Origin: Impatiens glandulifera
Lineage: Eukaryota > Streptophyta > Magnoliopsida > Ericales > Balsaminaceae
Direction of reading: 5' to 3'
DNA length: 64,000 nt
Assembly: GCF_907164915.1 (NCBI RefSeq)
Contig: NC_061869.1
Coordinates: forward strand, 24,350,676 to 24,414,675
In this document: piece by piece, positions 44,762 through 55,131 of the stretch
Position numbering within the stretch: position 1 is the stretch's first letter
Layout: each line of letters starts with the position of its first letter
Translations under genes and position numbers: made by a program
Notes under the pieces: generated by a model
Told to the model about the DNA's origin: nothing
Database searches by the model: none
What the model saw: the letters and a program-made list of their open reading frames with translations, nothing else

Positions 44762-45675
44762 GATGCTTAATTTTTAAAGTGTCCGAATTGCCAGGTCGAG
44801 AGCTGTGGTTAATTTGGACACTTGGGTCGGATTGTGGGTTGATCCGCCTTTAAATTTAAAACGGTTAAAAATAAAATTAAAAATGCTAGAGGTATGTTTC
44901 GAACTTTCAACCTAACAAAACAAGTACAACTCTTTAACCAACTAGGCTACTAAAGCTTTATATTTTAAATTCAACACCAAATTTCATAAATACGGGACGT
45001 TTTAACATTAATATAAGTTCAACTTTTTAACTAACTAATCTGTATATATATATAATGATGCTTAATTTTTAAAGTGTCTGTATTGCCGGGTCCAGAGTTG
45101 TTGTTAATTTGGATACTTGGGTCGGATTGTGGGTTGACCCGCCTTAAATTTAAAACGGTTAAAAATAAAATAAAAAATGCTAGAGGTATGTTTCGAACTT
45201 GCAACCTAACAAAAACAAGGCAACCTTTTACCAACTAGGCTACTAAGACTTTATATTTTAAATTCAACACCAAATTTGATGAATGCGTGACGTTTTAACA
45301 TTAATATAAATTCAATTTTTTAACTAAATAATATATATATAAAGATGTTGTGTAAATGGATACTTGGGTCGGATTGTGGGTTGACCCACCCATAAACTTA
45401 AAACGGTTAAAAAAATAAAATTAAAAATATTATCCGTAATTTTTTTTCACGGTTTTTTATATTATTAATCGTGCAAATGCACGGGCTAAATGCTAGTTAC
45501 AATTAGTCTTATAAATACCTAAAATGTATTACATTGTAATTACAAGTATTCAACCAATACAATTTTTATTCTCAATCTCTTTCTCTCTTTAAGTGTCATA
45601 TTACATTGTCTAAAAGACTTACTAGCTAAAGTTTTAGTCGATCTAGTTTAGTGTCACACGGGTCGAGTTCTAACA
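44045..45675 (+). repeat. 3' LTR of the gag-protease element, interrupted by a Helitron
   Basis: Starts TGTTACAG after GGTGGGGGAGAA. The left part (44045-44381) and right part (45498-45675) together match the 5' LTR; the junction falls in ATGTTGTAA/TTACAATTAG, equal to the uninterrupted 41610-41625 region. Confidence 0.75.
44382..45497 (+). mobile_element. Helitron with three or four tandem 5' ends
   Basis: Starts TCTATATATA and ends GGGCTAAATGCTAGT, preceded by the hairpin CGTGCA-AA-TGCACG (45470-45483), the hallmark of a Helitron 3' end. Inserted between A (44381) and T (45498). No coding capacity. The 5' leader (ATGATGCTTAATTTTTAAAG) is repeated at about 44758 and 45053, with a fourth, shorter copy near 45340. 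A (TA)n run fills 44683-44760. Confidence 0.85.
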
Positions 45676-45950
45676 TTAATATTTATCCAAGATTATTACA
45701 TTTTTCAGTCTCCTTTCAATAGGCCCATTATGATGTTATGCGGGCTCTTTCTTTATTTTATTTCTTAAAACATAAATTATTCTCTAAACTAAGTTAACAC
45801 AATTCAAGATTATCTTTCACTAGTATCCATGTCCCATTAGTTTATAGATTTATTTAAAAACGGAATAGTCCATATCAACTCATCTCCAAAACCATTATAA
45901 AAGTTATTTAAAAACACTTTTGAATTCATGGTGGTTAGATCGCCCATGGG

Positions 45951-46116
45951 ATCCTCTGCTACCATTTGAGGGTGTTCCTTCTCACAAGGGGAGGGGCATT
46001 ATGGTAATAAAAGAAAAAGTATTTTCTAAAAGAAAAAGTATTTTCTTTTATTACCATAATGCCCCTCCCCTTGCGAGTAGGAACAAAAGGAACACCCTCA
46101 AATGATAGCAGATGAT
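45951..46116. mobile_element. Hairpin MITE
   Basis: Near-perfect foldback: ATCCTCTGCTACCATTTGAG on the left and its complement at 46097-46116 on the right, with long matching interiors (AGGGGAGGGGCATTATGGTA). The centre is a tandem AAAAGAAAAAGTATTTTCT pair. No TSD was identified. Confidence 0.7.
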
Positions 46117-47304
46117 CTTATCTCTCTAACTCAACCCTCTGCCAAGAATTACATTATGTTGATATATAAAAATATTTTAAAATATTAAATTTTCTTTTAA
46201 TCATTTTATTTATTTTTTAGATCTTATTTTTAAATTCATTATTATAAAGCAATATATTAATTTTTAATTAAAAAATTAACTCTCTTCAATAAAGCAATAT
46301 AATGTCTTAAGTCTCTTCAACCAAAATTTTACTATTTAAATCAAATTTAAAATGTACTATCAAACATATTTTTGAGTATAAAAAGAAAACAAAACAACTA
46401 ACATTATTAATTTCGTTAAACCACGTGTTATTGATGAATGTATTAATAACATGACATAATAAAACATGCTAAAAATAATAATTTTGTTCCTAATGAGTTA
46501 AACTATTATCTTAAAAAATTATACAAAATCATACTTATTTTGTAAATTTGTATACGATTATGCATCTATCTCATCAAACTCTATTTTCCATACCAAATAT
46601 AATTAACAATTCAAAAGCCTAGGATACTTTTTTTTATTAAATGAGAATACTTTATTGTGCAGAGATTAATATTGTATTTTTGCTTGGATTTCAATTATAT
46701 AAGTAAGTTTGGTTTGTATTCTGAATATTGTCCTTTAATATTTATGTACTAAAAATGTGGTATAGTAGAAATATAAAAATATAAATCAAACTGAAATAAA
46801 GAGTAGTGATATATTTTCACAATGAAAGAGTGAATGATTTCTAGCCTTTTCTTTTTCTTTTATTTGATTAAAAATTGTCCATACATAAAATGAGCAAAAC
46901 CAAATGTGCCACTTTGATATAACCAACCTAATCAAGAATCAAGATATATGTTAAGAGGAACATGCCTATTGTTTTGAACTTTAAATTCTTTATTTTTCTA
47001 TCACTTTCAATAAAGAATTGAAGTTGTAATTATAAAATGTTTCAATTACAATGGTAATGTATATTTTTTTATTAATATGATTCAATTTCAAGTCTTATAA
47101 AATTAGAAATGTAATTCTAATTGTATTATACACCTCCCTACATAACTTTATTTGTTTATACCTCAAGTGACTCTCACATTATAGACCCACTTTAAACTTT
47201 TGGTCATTTAATAGAATATTATTCTACGCCTTATTTATTTATCTAATCAGGCGTCCAAACATAATTTAAACTTAAACATGTATCTAGTTTTGTATTATTC
47301 TATT
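46117..47304. other. AT-rich intergenic DNA
   Basis: No gene or named repeat recognised. Confidence 0.5.
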
Positions 47305-47462
47305 CCTAGGGTATGCATTTATGACATGGTCCTAAATCTAAAACATAATAAAATAAAATAAAATGCTAATATTTATGAACGAGAAATAAGGATTTTCCTA
47401 GGGTATGCATTTATGGCACGGTCCTAAATCTAAAACATAATAAAATAAAATGCTAATATTTA
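47305..47462. repeat. 92-bp tandem duplication at the insertion site of Copia element 2
   Basis: CCTAGGGTATGCATTTATG starts at 47305 and again at 47397. The second copy is cut by the Copia insertion after ATTTA (47462) and continues at 61597 (TGAACGAGAAATAAGG), giving an independent check of the element boundaries. Confidence 0.8.
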
Positions 47463-48771
47463 TGTTAGGATCGGGGACGCCCTTGGAGGACCGGGGTGTT
47501 TCCGGTTTTGTAAAGGGTGGCCGCTTACAACACACACAACACTTTGGTGATAGTCCGGTTAGAGACTAAAACCGTTCTCAGCACTGCACAAACTGTCACA
47601 GACTCTTGAACCGAGTTCAAGGGCGGAAATGTCTGTTTCAGGTTGAAGCAACTTATGCGACTTTAGATGATGTTTTGGGAGGAGTCGGTTTTATGGATAT
47701 GAGTGACCGGTTTTAGGAGTATGATTAGTTTGAGGTTAGGCTAAGTAATAAAAGCAAAGGAAAGAACACGAGACAAGGATTTGTTTATGGATGTTCGGAG
47801 CAAACCCTCCTACGTCACCCCTTCTTCTCAGGTTATGAGAAGGATCTCCACTAACTCTTAGAGTTACAACAATACTGCCGGTCGAGCCCAACTTCGCTAC
47901 TCGCCGGTTACACCAAACTCACTCTTTGATGTAATACAACAACTCAACACAACACAATACAGAAAGCTTCCGGTTTTAGACACACCGGTTTAGAATAAAA
48001 CATTTTATCTCTCTAGAACTTAATGCTTTTCGTAATCCGTAGTGTACAACTTTTAGGACTGATGATGCATTAAATGAAGACGTTTCGTCTTCCTTTTATA
48101 GCTGAGAGGACCCAACGGTCACTTTCCTCTCTCTCTCTCCTCTGGATTGGTTGATCATTATCACGCCTGGTGCAGAGAGGTTGCTTGCACGCTTCACTTT
48201 CCTCAACACCTGGCAGTCATGCAGGCAACTCTGAGCAAAAGATGACATAGCCGGTTTTTCAGATTTGGACACGTGTTGAACATGCACCTCCGGTTGTCAA
48301 CTTCGGATCAATAAAGCATCATTGCTTTCCTCGCATGCTTCCTGATCGGATCTGATCTTCTTTTATTCTTTCAAGACACGTTTCTTTCGTCATGGTACGT
48401 CACTCTTGAAGTTTGAATTTTTCTGGTTCTTGTGTCTTGTGCAGTATGATCCGGCTGGTGTGTAAGTTTTTGTCTTGGCTAACCGGTTGCTTGAGAGAGT
48501 GAAAACCGTTCCTCTGATCTTTAACTTGATCACTTGAAACTGGTTTCTTTGAAGTATAGCAGCAACCGGTTTTGATACCCCAACCGGTTCATACGGTTTT
48601 GATCTGTACCTGCACATGAAAGTTAACAACTGTTTAGTTCGTCTGGCCGGTTCCAAAAATTAACTTACTTAATTTTTCTATCAATTTCTCCCTTTTTGAT
48701 TATTTAGAATAAATATTCAAAAATCGTAATGTGTGGCCGGTTTAAAATTAATCTACTTAATTTTTCTATCA
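47463..48771 (-). repeat. 3' LTR of Copia element 2
   Basis: 1309 bp. On the plus strand starts TGTTAGGATCGGGG and ends TTTTTCTATCA. The inner end (48683-48771) includes one copy of the polypurine-tract repeat. The TATA box is intact: minus-strand TATAAAAG at 48100-48093. Confidence 0.9.
48093..48121 (-). promoter_or_regulatory. LTR core promoter: perfect MSA motif plus TATA box
   Basis: CCCAACGGTCA on the plus strand (48111-48121) fits the plant MSA consensus YCYAACGGYYA at all positions. It lies 10 nt before the minus-strand TATAAAAG (48100-48093). The 5' LTR has the same motif at 60934-60944, but its TATA has become CTAAAAAAAG. Confidence 0.6.
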
Positions 48772-48907
48772 ATTTCTCCCTTTTTGATTATTTAGAATAA
48801 ATATTCAAAACTTGTAATGTGTGGCCGGTTTAAAAAAAAACTTGTTTACTAGCCAGTTAGAAAAATTAACTTACTTAATTTTTCTATCAATTTCTCCCTT
48901 TTTGATT
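48683..48907 (-). repeat. Three polypurine-tract copies (element 2)
   Basis: The minus-strand tract AATCAAAAAGGGAGAAATT occurs at 48701-48683 (inside the LTR), 48789-48771 (the one used) and 48907-48889, each with the same AT-rich flank and a TGTGGCCGGTTT-like segment. A fourth copy lies in the 5' LTR near 61503. Confidence 0.8.
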
Positions 48908-49164
48908 ATTTAGAATAAATATTCAAAAATCGTAATGTGTGGCTGGTTTAAAAAACTTGTGTTTGATTGTTTTTGAAGAAAATGTTTCAAAAGCATATGT
49001 TTGATTTTTCAAAAATATATGTTGAAACTGCCATAAAAGTAACATAACCAAGTTCCGAGTCATAATTAAACATAAGTTGTTTTGACGGAAATAAAGAGAG
49101 ATTATGGCTTGGATGGTCCCCCCTTGTGAAGCTCCTTTTCTGGTTCTTTCTCAAACCGTCTTCT
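48908..49164 (-). other. Spacer between aORF3 and the polypurine tracts
   Basis: Non-coding, AT-rich; holds the 3' untranslated part of aORF3. No structure recognised beyond the first tract repeat. Confidence 0.5.
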
Positions 49165-51987
49165 TTATTCTTCCTCTCTTGCCTTCCATTCCCTCTCACG
49201 TCTTTCAGCATCAATCATCATTCCGGCCCATACACTTGAATGACCGGTACCCTTTTTCTTGAACCCAAAATTTGTACAGACCGGTTTTGGTGGAGGAGGT
49301 GGCGGAGCGATAATTTGTCTGACGCTTGGAGTTGCAGTTGAGCCTTCGGTTGTCCTTCTCTTCCGTTGGTTAAGTTCCTCAGCATCTTCTTGTTCTTCTT
49401 CATCAAGCGGTTGAGCATTCAGTACGACTGGTACAACTGCTCTTTGTTCTGCCCGCTTGATCACGTTCTTAACTGCACTTCGTTTCTTCTTATTCCTTGT
49501 ATCCATTGAGTGGGACGATTGAACCGGTTGGAGTTTCTGGATGTTGGCCTGTTCTTCCTCGTTGCACTTTTGGGCGAATTCATAGTCTTTTTCTTCAATC
49601 TCCTTCTGCAACCGGACCCTTTCCATTTCTTCCTCTTGCAACTTCTTTGCGGTTTCAGCATCCGTTTCGATTTGCGTTTGAGTTGTGCTGATTTGAACCT
49701 TGGACATCTCCCCGATTTGGATGGCCATTGCCTGCAGCATGTCAAATAATGGAGCAGTTGCGGCTTTGATGGACTCGGCAATCATGGTTTTGACTGAGGT
49801 CTGCATAGCTGTATCCATCATGGATCTTATAGAGTTTGACATGTTAGCTTCAGCCGATGCAATTCTTTCGTCGGTTGTGGCTTTAAAATTTCCAAGGCAT
49901 GAGTCAACTATCTCAACCACCGCTTGCTTAATTTGATCAATTTCCGGAGCTTTGGCCGTTTGAGAAAATTCTTGTTCCAGGTTTTCAGTTGTTCCGGATG
50001 TCTCACCGCCCATATAAAATGGCTTACTTTGATATAAGTCGGCATTGTTGAGTTGGCGTTGGCAACCTTTCCTCCACTGCATATCAAAAAGATCGAGATT
50101 TTGGACGAGCTGTTCTCGCACTGCAATAAACCGTTCGGCCATCCTCATTTCGATCGGGTTTAGCGTCGCGTCTTTAGTTTCTTGAAAGGCATTCTCCACT
50201 ACTTGCAACCGAGCGTTTTCATGGATTACTGCGGTTTTGCTAAAGGCAGGTTGAATAAGGTTGGTGTTAGCTAACTGAAGGGCCCTCTCTTCCAGCCTGA
50301 TGAGCTTGTCCCAATATTTGTTGCCGTTTAAACCTGGAGCCATGTCGGATATTTTTGTTTCACATCGGAGCTTCACCCACAGGATATATGGAGCTATCAC
50401 TTCACTGGCACCCTTGTTCATGTCCCTGATAAGTTCCTCAAAGACTTCATCTTCTTCCTCTGTGGTAAAGGTAACCTCATCCCCGGTTATGGCTTCTGGT
50501 TGAGGACCGGTTTGCAGCGTACCTCGTCCTGTTACGGTTGTATCTTCGATAAGAACCCCCTTCCCTTTGTTGACCTGAACAGAACCTTCAGGTATTGTCG
50601 CTGAGTCAGATGGCCCATCTCGAGTCGATCGGTTTTCTGGAGCTGTCTTGCCTCCTGCGGAACCGGAAGGTTCCTGTTCTTCAAAATTTCCCTCCAGAAC
50701 CGGAGGTGTAATCTCTGCTGTATTGGCCGCTTCTTCGACCGGTTGAGCTTCTGTCTGATCAGGTATCTCAACCTGATCAACTGGCTTCCGACGACTTGAA
50801 ACATCGTCCTCTTCGGTTTCCTTTGTGATCTCTTGGACCACATTATCAATTGCTTCTGAGGTATTCAAGCCCACATTGGCTATAACCTCATCAATTCGTT
50901 TACTTGGTGACTTGGAGGTTTCAGAGTGAATGCTTACCTCTGCTTCCTCCTTGGAAACGGACTAGTTTTCTTGGCTCCCCGAAGATTCGGTTTGCCTTGG
51001 AGAATTAGATGGAACGGGGGTAGGAACGACGGTGTTGATGGGAATGGGTTGAAAGACGTCTGCGGTTCTTTCTGGTGGATTATCCGAGGAAAGCGTTTTC
51101 TCAGAGTCTGCCGGTTTCTTTGAACTCTTCCTCGCATCTACCTTCTTTCTCCTCTTCGGTTCTGGTGAGGCTTCGGTTTCAACTGCTTTTCTTGCCGGTT
51201 TCTTCTGTCTGGTTTCTTCTTCAGCCGGAGCCGAGGAACTGGCTCCTTTGGACGATTTTGTTTTTGAGGATTTGGGTTTGATCGTCTTCTCCGGTTTCTC
51301 GATCATTGACTCTGAGTCAAGAATAATGGAGATTGGAAGCGGTTTACCTTCACCCAGTTCCACATTAAGGAACTCAAGGATTTTGACGATCTGCATTGCA
51401 AAGGCCTGCACCCGGCCATCTTTCTTTATCACCATCTGGCAAAATTCTTCGTAGATGACGTATCCCTAGTCTACCTTGTCGCCGCGGACAATGGCCAACA
51501 GCATTCTGAGTTTGAGTTTCGTCAGGTTGTCGAAATTACCTCCTCTTACCTGAAGTGAGCGGGCGATAACAGTCAGCAACCACCTGTATTCCGGTTTTAG
51601 CTTGTTCCTCCGTCTAGAGTGGATCACCAGATCTTGACCTGAGAAAGATACCACCAACCGGGCAGCATTTGATTCTGCATCGGTTAGATCAATCTTTAGG
51701 TCCAGACCGGTGTTGGGCAGACCGAGAACTTCAGCGAATAACTCCTCGGTGATTAGAATGGCTTTCCCGTTGACTGTGGCTGAGACCTTCCTCTTCGATA
51801 GTGTCGCCGTCGCCAGGAACTCCGTCACCGCCGCCGGATAAATGATGAACGGACCAGACAGAAACTTTTCCAGCCCAGAATCTCTTAGAAGTTGAAGAAC
51901 AACCTTGTTTTTATCATCGGCATGTTCGTCAATATCTGCGAAATCCACTTGTAACATCCATTGGAATGGAGCTTTGCTTAGATCCAT
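49165..51987 (-). pseudogene. aORF3 of Copia element 2, two amber stops in one frame
   Basis: A single frame from MDLSKAPFQWMLQVDF (51987) to TAA at 49165, about 940 codons, with TAG at 51466-51468 (after RGDKVD, where Trp is expected) and at 50962-50964. Residues 1-180 are the shared fold (SGLEKFLSGPFIIYP, AVTEFLATA, ITEELFAEVLGLPNTG, ARSLQVRGGNF). Then basic clusters (PKRRKKVDARKSSKK), an acidic/Pro-Ser region, a helical region, and a coiled coil rich in Glu/Gln/Lys (about residues 750-830) with RNKKKRSAVKN. A polyproline run is near the end. The domain order is the same as aORF3 of element 1, but the tails are much diverged. Confidence 0.75.
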
Positions 51988-52100
51988 GATGATTTTGAGA
52001 AGAAGATATGAAGAACGATGAAGATCGGATAGAAGAAAGCTTTGAAGATCTGAAAATTTGTAGAGAGAGAAAGCACAAGTGTTGAATGAGAAGTTGTGAA

Positions 52101-52161
52101 CTTATATACATGGCGGTTCCAAGCGGTTTGAAGATGAACCGTCGATTGATGCTTTTGGCGC
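52101..52161 (-). promoter_or_regulatory. Promoter of aORF3 (element 2): TATA plus E2F-type site
   Basis: TATATAAG at 52108-52101 on the minus strand, 121 bp before the ATG at 51987. TTTGGCGC (plus strand, 52154-52161) within the near-palindrome TTTTGGCGCCAATTTT matches the E2F consensus. ACCGCCC and GGCGGTAAA motifs continue to about 52235. Confidence 0.55.
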
Positions 52162-52502
52162 CAATTTTCCCTCCAAAAGTTAATGCTGTAACTTTCGGCG
52201 GTAAAAGCGGAAATTCAGTGGGCGGTAAATTTTGGGAGGTAAAACCGTGTGCGGTTACGGTTTTTCAAATTTTCATTTTTGCTTGAGGTTCCGGTTTTAC
52301 TTGAAGACTTGCTAACTGGAAGTTTTTGGGTTAACTTGAAATTTTTGTATAAGTTTAGACAACCGGAAGGAAGAGTATGAATAAAAACCGGAGACTTTGA
52401 AGATTAAAATATTTCATAAATAAAGGAGGTGGTGAACATTTGAGCGGTTTTGGTCGTACAACAAAATGACCAGAAACCGGAGAGAAGAAAAAGAAAAAGA
52501 AT

Positions 52503-53264
52503 TTAGTCTTCTGTGAACCATCCCCCTTCCATCCTCCTTTCATACCACTTGTCCACGGTGTTTTCAGGTGATTGTTCCTCAATTCTTGATATCCACCTGT
52601 GTATCATGAGTATGGAGATGGTGTTGGATGGTCCAACCGGAACACCGGTTCCAAGGTTGCGACGCTTGGACATCAGGAACCGGGTGATTTGAGGAGCGTA
52701 ACTGGTCCTTCCCCTTGCAACGGCCATGAGCTGCTTCAGTTTGTTATAGAGGTAGGTTGCCTAGTTGATGGAGGAGTTGCGAATAATGGCTATCATAATG
52801 TCGAATGCCTCCCGGCTGTAGTTCTGGTTCGGCATTCGGCCTATGATAGACCTTTGGACCAAATCATGAAAGATTTGGTAGTGGGGAGCGAGAGTTTCTT
52901 TCTTCCCAAAGTCCTTGATCGGAGTGTAGGAAGAAGAGAAGATCTTGAAGAAGTCTTCCTTAGCCGGTAGGTACGGCGTTGGGAAGTCTGAGAAACCTTC
53001 GGTCGGAAGGTGAAAGAAGTTGGCGAATTCCTCCTCGGTACACTAGAGGAATTGGCTGTCGACGATGGTGCGGATGCTGCCATCATCTAGAATATGACCA
53101 TTGTTGACAAATTCACACACCTCCTCCACGAGGATGGTGTCTGAACCTTTAAGGAAGCCCTGGAGGCCTGAATCTATGATGTGCTGAAAAATGCAATCAT
53201 AGAATGCACTATCTTTGATATCCTCAAAGTCGATGATAAGAGTATTTCTAAGTTCGGCAGACAT
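52503..53264 (-). pseudogene. aORF2 of Copia element 2, two amber stops
   Basis: One frame of about 253 codons from MSAELRNTLIIDFEDI (53264). TAG at 53043-53045 and 52761-52763; the second replaces the Trp of the family VNW signature (NSSIN-stop-ATYLYNKL). Other family blocks are present: DSGLQGFLKG, LVEEVCEFV, HLPTEGFSDFP, LVQRSIIGR, SYAPQITRFL. Homologous in position and sequence to aORF2 of element 1. Confidence 0.75.
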
Positions 53265-53361
53265 GATGATGAAGAGGGTGTTGGAAGGATTTTTCTTAAC
53301 TTTCAAGTTTTAGAGAGAAGGAATGCTTGGAGGCGTGTTTTGAAAATGAGGTTGAGTCCCC

Positions 53362-53369
53362 TTTTTATA
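53362..53369 (-). promoter_or_regulatory. TATA box of aORF2 (element 2)
   Basis: Minus-strand CTATAAAAAG, 105 bp before the ATG at 53264. An AACGG core lies a few bases upstream (TTGGAACGGTTGA on the plus strand). Confidence 0.6.
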
Positions 53370-53701
53370 GCTTGGAACGGTTGAGAGCATTTAATGGGAG
53401 TATTTGAAAAATCTAGCCGTTTATGTCTAGTCATTAATGACTTTGTGATTTTTCCAAGAGAATACAAGCATGTCTTGTCGAATCAAGTCAGACATGCTTT
53501 TTGATAATGAGAATTTCTGTTTCCAAGAGATTTGATTTTTGATTTTTGATACGGCACATTGAATATTTGATCATTTATGATTTTTAAGTTTTAATTTAAA
53601 AAAGGAAAGAAATCTGATTCATTGATTGATGTACAAAACCGGTAGTACAACAAAATTACCGGTTTTGTGAAAAGAGATAAAAGAAAAGAGGAAAGGACAG
53701 G

Positions 53702-54439
53702 TTAGACGTTGGATGACTCAGCCGCTTGATTTCTTCTAGCTTTCACCGCTTCCCACCGGTCGATCATCTCTTGTACTCTTTCCTTGGTGAGCACATGCCT
53801 TGGATGAAGAGTTACGAATGGTCCGGAGTGGATGTCCAGACTTGCACAGAAACCGCTCAACTGAGGAGCGTAGCCGGTTTTGTTGGAGAGGAGCATCTTC
53901 TTCAGGTTACTGAAGATGATCCAGGACCAGTTAACCGGTGTCCCAACCGTTACAGCGATCATCATCTCGAAGAGTCTTTGGGTGTAGTAGTAACTTTTCT
54001 TTCTGCACAAGACAGATTTTCCCAAAATCTCGCAGAGAAGCTGGTACTTATGAGAAAGTTGGCTTTTAGCACCCCAGGGTTTAACCGGGATGTCAGATCC
54101 TGAGAACCGGCGACACATCTCTTCCATTGTCACCGGGGAGTATGTTAGGTCGGTTACCCCTTCATTGGGCAAACCGCAGTATACAGCGAAATCCGTCTCG
54201 CTGAATAAGAACTTTTGACCGTAGACTTGTGCAACGATGATATCTCGATGCACTTCTTTTCCGGACTGAAAGAATTCTTCGACTACTAGGTAGTCAAGAA
54301 TAAATCTGTTCTCAAGGAAACTTCTTAGCCCGCTTCTTTCTATAGCTAAGAACATTTCCTTGACTTCATGATCTTCATATTGGTAGATTGAATTAAAATC
54401 TGTCAATAGAATTTTCTTTGCTAAGGAGTTGGTGTTCAT
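53702..54439 (-). CDS. aORF1 of Copia element 2, intact
   Basis: 245 residues without lesion, from MNTNSLAKKILLTDFNSI. Family blocks: ERSGLRSFLENR, VVEEFFQSG, FSETDFAVYCGLPNEGVTDL, VKPWGAKSQLSHKYQLL, EILGKSVLC, GTPVNWSWIIFSNLKKM, GYAPQLSGF. No membrane segment or catalytic motif. It is the first gene after pol, as in element 1, and has its own TATA box. Intact aORF1 here and intact aORF2 in element 1 show that both genes encoded real proteins until recently. Function unknown. Confidence 0.75.
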   Translation of the reverse strand: MNTNSLAKKILLTDFNSIYQYEDHEVKEMFLAIERSGLRSFLENRFILDYLVVEEFFQSGKEVHRDIIVAQVYGQKFLFSETDFAVYCGLPNEGVTDLTYSPVTMEEMCRRFSGSDIPVKPWGAKSQLSHKYQLLCEILGKSVLCRKKSYYYTQRLFEMMIAVTVGTPVNWSWIIFSNLKKMLLSNKTGYAPQLSGFCASLDIHSGPFVTLHPRHVLTKERVQEMIDRWEAVKARRNQAAESSNV

Positions 54440-54521
54440 GTTCTTGAGAGAGAGGGTTTATCTCAAGAGTGATATTTGTGAATAGTGAACTTGTGAGGTT
54501 TTTGTGAAGGATTATAGTTGG

Positions 54522-54529
54522 TTTATATA
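54522..54529 (-). promoter_or_regulatory. TATA box of aORF1 (element 2)
   Basis: Minus-strand CTATATAAAC, 90 bp before the ATG at 54439. The leader ends in CTCTCTCTCAAGAAC. Confidence 0.65.
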
Positions 54530-54539
54530 GCCCGGGGTT

Positions 54540-55131
54540 CGGCTGGTTTTAATGAGTTTAAGCATGCTTGATGATGTAATCAGCTACTTAATAGACCTTA
54601 ACTTGTTGAAGTAACTAAAATTTATTTCCAAGATAAAATCTAATTATTACCAAGATGACAATGATGACAAATATCTATTGACAAGATGTGAGTCTCTCTC
54701 TCTTGATGATGGACACATGTCGTCATCTTGATTGTGGTAGACTTATTTTTATTGATTACAGGCTTCATTTTTCAAAATATGCATAAAAACTCAGTCAGTC
54801 ATCTCAGGTTAGCCGGAGAAGTTCATTTTATCAGACCAGAATGCATTTGTACTAAGCGGTTTTAGTAGGATATTTTGCTCCGATTGTGAAGAAACGTTGA
54901 TTTATGTCAACATTTGTTCAACTTTGGATTTGTCTTATCCACTTCAACCCGGTTATTTCAACCGTATAGTAAATATACATATGATTTGAAATTATGAAGT
55001 GATCGGGCATAACCGGAGACTCCCTCCCGGTTAGCATATTTGATTTATCAATGGCCTATTTGAATATGGTTTGAGAAGCGAGAGCTTCTACCTGAATACA
55101 TATCCCGGTTTCTTTCATGCATGCATAATCA
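54540..55131 (-). other. Spacer between pol and aORF1 (element 2)
   Basis: About 0.6 kb, no ORF of note. It would contain upstream elements of the aORF1 promoter and the 3' end of any gag-pol-only transcript. Confidence 0.45.

Larger units (their letters stand above)
41305..45675 (+). mobile_element. Gag-protease-only LTR retrotransposon (Ty3/Gypsy-type, non-autonomous)
   Basis: 5' LTR 41305-41806; 3' LTR 44045-44381 plus 45498-45675, split by a Helitron. A degraded primer site (TGGAATCAGAG, 41809-41819) and a polypurine run (GGTGGGGGAGAA) just before 44045 complete the structure. The interior, 2.2 kb, has a gag and a protease remnant but no RT, RNase H or integrase. The flanking 5-mers (TATAA and TTAAT) do not match, so the TSD has decayed or the ends are slightly off. 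Confidence 0.75.

Noticed and set aside
45951..46116. A transcription terminator or microRNA precursor
   Set aside because: The long, nearly symmetric hairpin with transposon-like ends fits a MITE; there is no independent sign of an RNA gene.
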